Below, in pieces: positions 6,880 to 12,542 of a stretch of 12,542 nt of DNA. A model generated the notes under the pieces. The model made no database searches, was not told where the DNA came from, and was given only the letters and a program-made list of their open reading frames with translations. The DNA is from an uncultured Collinsella sp. (lineage in GTDB: Bacteria > Actinomycetota > Coriobacteriia > Coriobacteriales > Coriobacteriaceae), in contig CAADVA010000239.1 in NCBI GenBank assembly GCA_900752345.1, positions 1-12,542 of the forward strand. Reading direction: 5' to 3'. The first letter of the stretch is position 1; every line of letters starts with the position of its first letter. A program made the position numbers and the translations under genes.

Positions 6880-7726
6880 ACTTTGCTGGGGCAATCGGCA
6901 CCGTGATCTGTGTCACGTAGGTTGTGGGGTCGTCGCTGATGATGTCGTCGATCAGGGCAATCTCGCGCGAGGGCCCGGCGGGTGTCAGGTTGCGCTCGCG
7001 CATATAGCCGAGCAGCTGCTCATAGCGCGTGCCTGCCTGCCCGTGCGTGCCGCGGAAGCTTATGGTCAGGCATCGCGCGGCGGGCCGCGTCTCGACGTCG
7101 CCCACGTAATCATCGGTGTTATCGAGCAGCAAAAAGACCTCGTCGTAGCCGTCAAAGTCGCCGGCGGCGAGGCGCTCGGCGCTGATCCCAACGCCCAAGT
7201 TGCCCAAGAAGACAAAGGTCTCGTGCTGCCCCTTCTGCAATTGACGAATCTGCCACTCCAGCGCATAGGCGTCGGTAGGATTGACGCGTTCGCGCAGCAC
7301 GGCGCAGCGAAGTTCGGGCGCATCGATTGTGCAAATGGTGTCGAGCTTGGTGTTCAGGGCATCGTGAAGCAGCGCAAGCCGGTTATCGATCTTGCGCGAC
7401 ACGCGTTCGAGCTCGCGGCGCTTGCGCTCGATGAGCTCCTGCTGCTGAGCCAGCTGCCGCTGCATAAGGTCCACATCGCGCGTGGTCACAAAATCACGGA
7501 TTTGCGCGAGTGACAAATCGAGAACGCGCAGGTGGCTGATGGTATTGAGGGTGGAGAGCTGCCGCGATCCGTAGTAGCGGTACCCGCTCGCCGGATCGAT
7601 GTGCGCCGGGTCCAGTAGGCCCATCTGCTCGTAATGGCGCAACGTGCCCACGCTCAGGTTAAACAGGCGCGCCACCTCGCCAATGCGGAGCAGGCCCTCG
7701 GTATGTTCACTTGGCATGTCGATCAC
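6878..7726 (-). CDS. MerR-family regulator with GyrI-like ligand-binding domain
   Basis: 282 residues from a GTG at 7724-7726; AAAGGAG on the minus strand (7734-7740) is 7 bases upstream, whereas the next in-frame ATG (codon 4) would be 16 bases away. Residues 12-80 are a MerR winged helix: LLRIGEVARLFNLSVGTLRHYEQMG, then GYRYY and a helix ending LSLAQIRDFV. Residues 86-125 form the dimerising coiled coil (QRQLAQQQELIERKRRELERV). Residues 135-278 look like a GyrI/BmrR-type effector domain, ending with TYVTQITVPI. No cysteine metal-binding pattern is present, so a small organic ligand is more likely than a metal. BmrR and TipAL-type proteins with this layout activate drug-efflux genes. It follows the MATE exporter gene on the same strand with a 54-bp gap, so it probably regulates that exporter and itself through the dyad at 9175-9195. 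Confidence 0.9.
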   Translation of the reverse strand: MIDMPSEHTEGLLRIGEVARLFNLSVGTLRHYEQMGLLDPAHIDPASGYRYYGSRQLSTLNTISHLRVLDLSLAQIRDFVTTRDVDLMQRQLAQQQELIERKRRELERVSRKIDNRLALLHDALNTKLDTICTIDAPELRCAVLRERVNPTDAYALEWQIRQLQKGQHETFVFLGNLGVGISAERLAAGDFDGYDEVFLLLDNTDDYVGDVETRPAARCLTISFRGTHGQAGTRYEQLLGYMRERNLTPAGPSREIALIDDIISDDPTTYVTQITVPIAPAK

Positions 7727-7780
7727 AGGACCGCTCCTTTCAATAGGGTCGGGGAGGGGCGCCAGGCTTGCGTTGCCCCG

Positions 7781-9127
7781 CTACGCTACCAACTTGTCAA
7801 AAGCCCCACGCCGGTTGAGCACGGTAAACGCGACAACACAGATGACTGCCGACAAAATTGATCCGCACGGCGAAGCGATGCCCATGGGAAACAGCGTGTC
7901 GGAATAGGCGTTCGACAGCAGCCACGCGCCGGGTACGCGAATGAGCGCCACGGCCAGCACGTTGTGCGCAAAGCCGATGTAGCTCTTGCCGTATGCAGCG
8001 AAAAAGCCGCTAAAGCAAATGTGGATGCCGGCAAAGATCGCGTCGAAAATATAACTGTGCATATAGCCGGTACCGGCCGCGACCACCGCGGGGTCCTTGG
8101 CAAAAAAGCCGATAAACGCCGGCGCCACCAGCCACATCAGCACCGTGATCAGACAGCCGTACACCACCGAGATCGTCATGGCATCCTTGAGTACCTGACG
8201 CGCACGACCGCCCTTTCCTGCACCGGCGTTTTGCGCCGTGAGCGCGCTGACGGTGGCGCCCATGGAACTCGGAACAATGAACAAAAAGCTGATCATCTTC
8301 TCGACCAGGCCCACGGCGGCGGCGTCGACAAGCCCTCGGTGGTTGGCGATGACGGTGATAAACATAAACGCCACCTGGATGCAGCCGTCCTGCACGGCCA
8401 CAGGCACGCCGATCTTAAGAATGCTGCCGAGCACCTCGGGCTGGGGGCGCAGGTCGCTGCGCTTAACGTGGATGTTCGTGCGCCGGCTCTTGAGCCACAC
8501 GAGTGCGAGGGCAACGCTGGCCGTCTGGGCGGTTACCGTGCCGAGCGCCGCGCCCACGGGGCCGAGCCCCATGTGGCCGATAAGCATAAAGTCGAGCGCG
8601 ATGTTGATGATGCATGCCACGCCGATCACGTACATGGGCGAGCGCGAATCGCCCAGGCCGCGAAAGATGGCCGAGAGGATGTTGTATGCGGCGATAAAGG
8701 GAATGCCGACAAAGCAGATACGCAGGTAGGCGGCGGTGCCTTCGACCGCCTCGGCAGGCGTGCCAATGAGTGCCACGATTTGCGGGCACAGTGCGAGCAG
8801 GACAGCGGCCAGCACCACCGAGACACCCATAAAGAGCGTGATGGTGTTGCCGATGGCGGTCTCGGCGCGGTCGAAGCGACGCGAGCCCACGGCGTGGCCG
8901 ACGATGACCGTCGTTCCCATTGCCAGGCCCACGAGCGTCACGGTAATGATATAGAGCGTCTGCGCGCCATTGCCCACGGCGGTGATGCCGGCAGCGCCGC
9001 TAAACTGCCCCATCATGTACAGGTCGGCCATGCCGTAGAGCATCTGCAAAAAGTACGAGAGCATATAAGGCAGGGCAAAGACCGCGATGGTCTTGAGGAC
9101 ATTGCCGCGTGTGAGGTCGTGTTCCAT
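7781..9127 (-). CDS. MATE-family multidrug/cation exporter
   Basis: 448 residues with about twelve membrane segments, the usual size for the MATE family, which exports drugs and other cations in exchange for Na+ or H+. Seen: the N-terminal 'LTRGNVLKTIAVFALPYMLS' segment, YGMADLYMMGQ (31-41), AMGTTVIVGHAVGSRR (69-84), FRGLGDSRSPMYV (155-167), NIALDFMLIGHMGLGPVGAALGT (two joined family motifs, 175 on) and TAQNAGAGKGGRARQ (297-311). The two halves show the internal similarity expected of MATE proteins. The ATG at 9125-9127 is kept because homology starts there, though the ribosome site is weak (AGAAAG about 8 bases upstream). The first gene of a two-gene unit with the MerR/GyrI-type regulator. 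Substrate cannot be assigned; drug efflux is inferred from family and partner. Confidence 0.93.
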   Translation of the reverse strand: MEHDLTRGNVLKTIAVFALPYMLSYFLQMLYGMADLYMMGQFSGAAGITAVGNGAQTLYIITVTLVGLAMGTTVIVGHAVGSRRFDRAETAIGNTITLFMGVSVVLAAVLLALCPQIVALIGTPAEAVEGTAAYLRICFVGIPFIAAYNILSAIFRGLGDSRSPMYVIGVACIINIALDFMLIGHMGLGPVGAALGTVTAQTASVALALVWLKSRRTNIHVKRSDLRPQPEVLGSILKIGVPVAVQDGCIQVAFMFITVIANHRGLVDAAAVGLVEKMISFLFIVPSSMGATVSALTAQNAGAGKGGRARQVLKDAMTISVVYGCLITVLMWLVAPAFIGFFAKDPAVVAAGTGYMHSYIFDAIFAGIHICFSGFFAAYGKSYIGFAHNVLAVALIRVPGAWLLSNAYSDTLFPMGIASPCGSILSAVICVVAFTVLNRRGAFDKLVA

Positions 9128-9167
9128 GGGCGGGGCTTTCTGGCTTGGTTCGTTTAGCTACCAGTGT

Positions 9168-9198
9168 AGTGAAAACCCTATAACTATTGTAGAGTCAA
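9168..9198 (-). promoter_or_regulatory. Promoter of the MATE-merR unit with a MerR-type operator in a 19-bp spacer
   Basis: On the minus strand a -35 TTGACT (plus-strand 9193-9198) is followed 19 bases later by TTCACT (9168-9173), a weak -10. Between them lies a 21-bp imperfect dyad (9175-9195) whose nine-base halves, ACTCTACAA and TTATAGGGT, match at 7 of 9 positions when one is reverse-complemented, around a TAG centre. MerR-family activators bind exactly such dyads in over-long 19-20 bp spacers. The start of transcription would be near 9161, about 34 bases before the exporter ATG. Confidence 0.65.
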
Positions 9199-9243
9199 GG
9201 TTTTTGTTGGGTGCCGGGCGAAAAAGTCACGCTCCGAGCACGA

Positions 9244-9339
9244 TGCTTTGGTCCTCCGTGCCCGCACCTCGCCTCAAACCATCACAACATTCGACGTTTT
9301 TGCCAAAATCAGGAAAAGCATCGAATGTTGTGATGGTTT
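9244..9339. repeat. Hairpin-bearing direct repeat, copy A (left of the DUF559-like gene)
   Basis: The unit starts with TGCTTTGGTCCT (9244-9255), has a variable stretch, then a long hairpin at 9276-9339. The arms AAACCATCACAACATTCGA (9276-9294) and its exact reverse complement (9321-9339) give a perfect 19-bp stem. The inner part extends the pairing (TTTT with AAAA, CC with GG) to a loop near AAAATCA. The right arm runs into TTTTT (9337-9341), which resembles a terminator in the plus direction. A second copy in the same orientation is at 10482-10578. Confidence 0.85.
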
Positions 9340-9440
9340 TTCTGCCACTCGAACGGGTGGAATCGCTTTCTTGCGCACGAAGGTGTGCGGACCCGTGGGC
9401 AGGGGAATAAGGTTGGTTATCCGACTCCATTGGAGGGCTC

Positions 9441-10478
9441 ATGGACTTGCCGATCGTCCTGTCCCATAAGACTGCCTGGCTGTACCACAACGTGGCGCGC
9501 CCGTTCGAGCCGCTCTCGCGAGCAAGCAGCCTACACGATGAGGACTCGCTTGCTAACGAGGCGGAGCCGACCGCGAGCCTGCCCAAATTGGGACTCGATG
9601 CCAAGGGACTGAGGGCTTCAACAGCAGTTGGGATCGTTACCGACTATCTGGTTTCGCTTGGTATTCCACGAGAAGAGCTCGATCATATCGACACACTCGT
9701 CAACTTCGATTTTGAGCGCTCGACGCCGGCTGGATTTAGGTGCCACGTGTTTGGAGCGCCGGTACCTTCAGGCCATCTTATCGAGGTGGCAGAGGGCCTT
9801 CTGGTGGTTGATGAGGTCATGTGCTTTGTCCAAGCGGGTTCGTGGATGAGCGAGCCCGAGCAGCTGGAATATGGGTATGAAATCTGCGCCCGATACCATT
9901 TGAATCATCTGTCGACAGGCGATTATATCGAGATGGGGCAGAGGTACACCGTTGCCGACTTGATTGCCTATTGCAATGAGAACCGATCTCGTCAGGGGGC
10001 CATACGTGCAGCCGCCGTGCTCAGGCGCGTGCACGATGGCGCGCGATCGCCCATGGAGACGGCCGCCGCAATCATGGTCGTAGCAAAACGTTCCCAGGGA
10101 GGGCTGGGATACGCCAAGATCGAGCTCAACCATCGGGTCGATGTTCCCAACGAGTTCAAGTATCTCGCAAAGGCCGGGTATTTCGAGATCGACGTATATG
10201 CGCCTGCGAGCGGTACGGGGATTGAATACAACGGCTCGGACCATCTTGATAAACAGCGCAGTGCGTCGGATGCGGAGCGCATGACCGTGCTGAGCGCGCT
10301 GGGCTTTAGGATGATCGTCCTCACCGGGACTCAGTTTGCCCACCAGCTGCAATTGCACCGGGCGATGAACGCCATCGTGCTCGCTATGGGCCTTAAGTGC
10401 GACCGAAGCGAGAAATTCCAGAAACGTCAGAACGACCTGCGAGAGTTCGTGATTCGACACTGGGACGGTGGCCTTTAG
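9441..10478 (+). CDS. Orphan DUF559-like (PD-(D/E)XK fold) protein with AbiEi-like N-terminus
   Basis: 345 residues; GGAGGG at 9432-9437 sets the ATG start. The C-terminal third carries the pattern of DUF559/Vsr-like nucleases: SPMET (203-207) with E206, YFEIDVY with D251, IEYNG with E262, then SDHLDKQRSASDAER and LGFRMIVLTGTQ, close to the family scheme 'EYDG..H.....D..R...L...G..vi.vT'. Position 264 is N where D is usual. The N-terminus (PIVLSHKTAWLYH) resembles the start of AbiEi-type proteins, and the middle has a 'GLLVVDEVMCFVQAG... LEYGYEICARYHL' segment that I associate with a multi-copy protein family in Coriobacteriia. No signal peptide or membrane segment. Biochemical function is unknown; a nuclease or a nuclease-derived DNA-binding protein linked to defence or a toxin-antitoxin pair is possible. 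It has no partner gene, looks less G/C-rich than its neighbours, and lies between direct repeats. Confidence 0.75.
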   Translation: MDLPIVLSHKTAWLYHNVARPFEPLSRASSLHDEDSLANEAEPTASLPKLGLDAKGLRASTAVGIVTDYLVSLGIPREELDHIDTLVNFDFERSTPAGFRCHVFGAPVPSGHLIEVAEGLLVVDEVMCFVQAGSWMSEPEQLEYGYEICARYHLNHLSTGDYIEMGQRYTVADLIAYCNENRSRQGAIRAAAVLRRVHDGARSPMETAAAIMVVAKRSQGGLGYAKIELNHRVDVPNEFKYLAKAGYFEIDVYAPASGTGIEYNGSDHLDKQRSASDAERMTVLSALGFRMIVLTGTQFAHQLQLHRAMNAIVLAMGLKCDRSEKFQKRQNDLREFVIRHWDGGL

Positions 10479-10481
10479 GGG

Positions 10482-10578
10482 TGCTTTGGTCCTTCTACGG
10501 GGCGCTGCGGCAGGCAAACCATCACAACATTCGACGTTTTTTGCCAAAATCGGGAAAAGCATCGGATGTTGTGATGGT
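10482..10578. repeat. Hairpin-bearing direct repeat, copy B (right of the DUF559-like gene)
   Basis: Same order as copy A: TGCTTTGGTCCT (10482-10493), a diverged stretch, then AAACCATCACAACATTCGA (10516-10534), CGTTTTTTGCCAAAATC, and a right arm TCGGATGTTGTGATGGT (10562-10578). The 17-bp stem contains one G-T wobble. It begins four bases after the stop codon of the DUF559-like gene. There is no T-run after the right arm, so termination would be weak. The region 10579-10664 holds nothing else recognised. Confidence 0.85.
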
Positions 10579-10660
10579 CTGTGCTGAGGATGGGCTTGGA
10601 AAGTCCGTTTTGCTCGAAGCGACCTGTCCTGTCGTACGGGTGTCGGCATGATTCTCTCGT

Positions 10661-10670
10661 GGGGTATTAT
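10661..10670 (+). promoter_or_regulatory. Possible -10 region for moaA
   Basis: GGGGTATTAT contains TATTAT (10665-10670), five of six matches to TATAAT, 40 bases before the moaA start. A -35 element is not clear. No Moco-type riboswitch was recognised in this short leader, but it was not folded. Confidence 0.4.
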
Positions 10671-10710
10671 GTTTTCCGAAGAATAAAACGCCGCGCGAGG
10701 GGAGGGCTGC

Positions 10711-11766
10711 GTGGACGGGCACGTGCAACATGACGGCTTTGGCCGCGATATCAACTACCTGCGCATTGCCGTGACCGACAAGTGCAATTTCCGCTGCATC
10801 TATTGCATGCCGGCCGATGGCGTGGCGCCCCGTGCACACGACGAGCTGCTCAGTGTCGAGGAAATCGCCCACTTTGTGCGATTGGTGGCGGGGGAGGGCA
10901 TTCGCCGCGTGCGCCTGACGGGTGGCGAGCCGCTGGTCAGCCGCCGTATCATCCCGCTCATTCGTGACATTCGCGCGATTCCGCAGATCGAGGACATCTC
11001 GCTCACCACCAACGGCGCCCTGCTTCCCAAGTTGGCGCCGCAGCTCAAAGATGCCGGGCTTAACCGCGTCAACATTTCGCTCGACACGCTCGACCCTACG
11101 CTGTTTGGAAAGATCACGCGCCTGGGTCGACTCGAGCAGACCATGGCTGGCATCGACGCGGCGCTGGCTTGGGGCTTTGAGCCCGTTAAGGTCAACTGCG
11201 TTGTTGTGCGCCGGCTCAACCAGGATGTGGCGGCCCTTGCGCGGCTCATGCTCGATCGCCCCATTCACCTGCGCTTTATCGAATATATGCCCATTGGCGA
11301 CGAGCACACGAGTTCGCATTGCGCTGTGGATCCGCATGCTCCCGCGCTCAATCCCGAGCTGTGGGATGCGAGCGATACCGTGCCGAGCGACGAGCTGCGG
11401 GCGCGCATCAATGCCGGGGTCGCCGCGGCGGGTCGGGGCGGGCTGGAGCCGCTCGACATCAACGACGCTCCTGCCGGCGCGGGCCCTGCGCGCTACTGGC
11501 ACTTTCCGGGCGCGGCGGGAACGGTTGGCTTTATCAGCGCCATGTCCAATCATTTTTGTGCGAATTGCAACCGTCTACGCCTGACGGCCGATGGCAACGT
11601 GCGTCCGTGCCTGTTCAGCGATGCCGAGTATTCGGTGCGCGACGCCCTGCGCCGTGGTGATGATATGCAGGTACTTTCGATTTGGCGCGATGCCGTCGCC
11701 CACAAACCGCAGGAACACGCGATAATTGAGGGCACGCAACGATTTATGTCCCAAATCGGAGGATGA
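10711..11766 (+). CDS. moaA: GTP 3',8-cyclase MoaA (molybdenum cofactor biosynthesis)
   Basis: 351 residues from a GTG at 10711, with GGGAGG at 10700-10705; no ATG fits better. MoaA is a radical-SAM enzyme that rearranges GTP to 3',8-cyclo-GTP, the first step of molybdenum cofactor synthesis. Seen: N-terminal INYLRIAVTDKCNFRCIYCMP with the SAM cluster cysteines C25, C29 and C32; LTGGEPL (69-75); SLTTNGALL (97-105); NISLDTLD (121-128); a second cluster motif C283, C286 and C300 in HFCANCNRLRLTADGNVRPCLF; and a C-terminal SQIGG, the double-glycine tail needed by the family. An insertion around 198-225, rich in D, P and S, makes it longer than the E. coli protein (about 329). The last codons overlap the ribosome site of moaC, four bases downstream, so the two are cotranscribed and probably translationally linked. 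Confidence 0.96.
   Translation: MDGHVQHDGFGRDINYLRIAVTDKCNFRCIYCMPADGVAPRAHDELLSVEEIAHFVRLVAGEGIRRVRLTGGEPLVSRRIIPLIRDIRAIPQIEDISLTTNGALLPKLAPQLKDAGLNRVNISLDTLDPTLFGKITRLGRLEQTMAGIDAALAWGFEPVKVNCVVVRRLNQDVAALARLMLDRPIHLRFIEYMPIGDEHTSSHCAVDPHAPALNPELWDASDTVPSDELRARINAGVAAAGRGGLEPLDINDAPAGAGPARYWHFPGAAGTVGFISAMSNHFCANCNRLRLTADGNVRPCLFSDAEYSVRDALRRGDDMQVLSIWRDAVAHKPQEHAIIEGTQRFMSQIGG
11758..11762 (+). promoter_or_regulatory. moaC ribosome binding site inside the moaA Gly-Gly codons
   Basis: GGAGG at 11758-11762 lies in the two final glycine codons (GGA GGA) of moaA, eight bases before the moaC ATG at 11771. It decides the moaC start and ties moaC translation to the end of moaA. Confidence 0.75.
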
Positions 11767-11770
11767 TCAT

Positions 11771-12542
11771 ATGGCCAAGAGCAGGTACGCCGATGCCACC
11801 AAGGCCGCTCGCAGGGCCGCGATGTCTGCCCACAAAGTCACGGCTGCGGCGAATGCTGGCAACGCCGACGCGTCCGCACGGCCGACTGCCAGCGCTGCCA
11901 CCGAGCCCGCCCGCGACGCCCGTCGCGACGAGCTGACGCACGTGGACGCCAAGGGCGAGGTGCGCATGGTCGACGTGTCCGACAAGGCCGAGACCCATCG
12001 CATTGCCATCGCCGAGGGCACCATCCTCATGCACCCCGAGACGCAGACCATGGTGCTGCAGGACCGCGCCAAGAAGGGCGACGTGCTTGCCTGCGCGCGC
12101 GTGGCGGGCATCATGGCCATCAAGCGCACGAGCGACATCATTCCCATGTGCCATCCGTTGCTCATTACCAAGAGCAAGTGCGATATTGCGCCCATCGCTC
12201 CGGCGGGGACGCCGGTCGAGGACGTGCCCGAGGGCTGGGCGCCGGCGCGCGCGGACGGGCAGGTTGGCTTTCACGTGCTGGTTACGGCCGGCGTGACGGG
12301 CAAGACAGGTATCGAGATGGAGGCGTTGACCGGCGCGAGCGCCGCGTGCCTGACCATCTATGACATGTGCAAGGCGGTCGATCGCGGCATGGAGATCGTC
12401 GACGTGCGCCTGCTGCACAAGGAGGGCGGCCGCTCGGGCGTGTGGGATCGTGCGGAGCGTCAGGCCGCTGCTGTTGAGGCTGCTGCCGCCGGACGGGCCC
12501 GCCCCCCGCACACCCCCGCCGCCGCGCGCCCCCCGGCTCTGC
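11771..12542 (+). CDS. moaC: Cyclic pyranopterin monophosphate synthase MoaC (3' partial)
   Basis: Open from the ATG at 11771 to the window end, 257 visible residues with no stop. MoaC converts 3',8-cyclo-GTP, the MoaA product, to cyclic pyranopterin monophosphate. The core begins near residue 54 (ELTHVDAKGEVRMVDVSDKAET) and shows K102 in AKKGDVLACARVAGI, the MCHPLL motif (126-131), GKTGIEMEALTGAS (177-190) and IYDMCKAVDRGM with D198 and K201, matching the catalytic lysines, histidine and aspartate of the family; the core ends near HKEGGRSGVW. About 53 Ala/Arg-rich residues precede the core, and an insertion near 145-164 is Pro/Ala-rich. After residue 225 the frame runs into an Ala/Pro-rich tail on very C-rich DNA at the window edge, which may be a linker to a fused domain or poor-quality contig-end sequence. 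M18 is a less likely start as it lacks a ribosome site. Confidence 0.92.
   Translation, partial: MAKSRYADATKAARRAAMSAHKVTAAANAGNADASARPTASAATEPARDARRDELTHVDAKGEVRMVDVSDKAETHRIAIAEGTILMHPETQTMVLQDRAKKGDVLACARVAGIMAIKRTSDIIPMCHPLLITKSKCDIAPIAPAGTPVEDVPEGWAPARADGQVGFHVLVTAGVTGKTGIEMEALTGASAACLTIYDMCKAVDRGMEIVDVRLLHKEGGRSGVWDRAERQAAAVEAAAAGRARPPHTPAAARPPAL

Noticed and set aside
7727..7780. GGGGC and GCCCC in the gap between the exporter and regulator genes as a possible terminator.
   Set aside because: Five pairs with a large loop and no U-run; read-through into the regulator is more likely.
7964..9157. Plus-strand open frame of 397 codons over the MATE gene.
   Set aside because: The translation is His/Arg/Asp-rich low complexity, with no membrane segments or motifs; it mirrors the real gene.
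9227..9604. Minus-strand frames here and at 9768-10754 and 10522-11553 that share peptide segments such as DAFPDFGK.
   Set aside because: The shared peptides come only from translating the hairpin repeats; the remainder of each frame is unrelated and antisense to real genes.
9276..10578. The two hairpin repeats as part of a CRISPR array.
   Set aside because: Only two copies, separated by a full gene rather than short spacers, and no cas genes.

Overview
The window looks like a chromosomal segment of a high-GC actinobacterium of the class Coriobacteriia, most likely a Collinsella-like gut bacterium. This is inferred from strong G/C-ending codon use, a GlnR-type regulator beside a glutamine synthetase gene, dispersed hairpins with a GGGGAC core, and an orphan DUF559-like protein of a kind I associate with Coriobacteriia. 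No rRNA, tRNA, CRISPR array or transposase gene was seen.

Layout: (1) 1-471, the 3' end of a LacI-family regulator. (2) 623-2673, a nitrogen block: a glutamine synthetase-family gene followed 50 bp later by an OmpR-type regulator resembling actinobacterial GlnR, with a GlnR-box-like site upstream of the first gene. (3) 2882-4342, a membrane-anchored HtrA/DegP protease. (4) 4592-6820, NAD-dependent DNA ligase LigA. These genes are all on the plus strand. The two gaps flanking htrA each hold a compact GGGGAC-loop hairpin. (5) 6878-9127, minus strand: a MATE exporter followed by a MerR/GyrI-type regulator, facing ligA across a perfect 16-bp bidirectional terminator. A MerR-type dyad lies in a 19-bp promoter spacer upstream of the exporter. 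(6) 9244-10578, a cassette: an orphan PD-(D/E)XK/DUF559-like protein bracketed by two roughly 96-bp direct repeats, each ending in a long hairpin. (7) 10711 to the end, moaA and moaC of molybdenum cofactor synthesis; moaC runs off the window.

How genes work together: GlnR probably controls the glutamine synthetase-like gene; the MerR protein probably senses a drug-like ligand and switches on the exporter and itself; MoaA and MoaC carry out consecutive steps from GTP to cyclic pyranopterin monophosphate.

Most unusual points: the glutamine synthetase-family protein lacks several metal-binding residues normally invariant in the family (two glutamates and one histidine), although its reading frame is intact; and the orphan nuclease-like gene sits between hairpin-bearing direct repeats, suggesting a gained, lost or self-propagating cassette.
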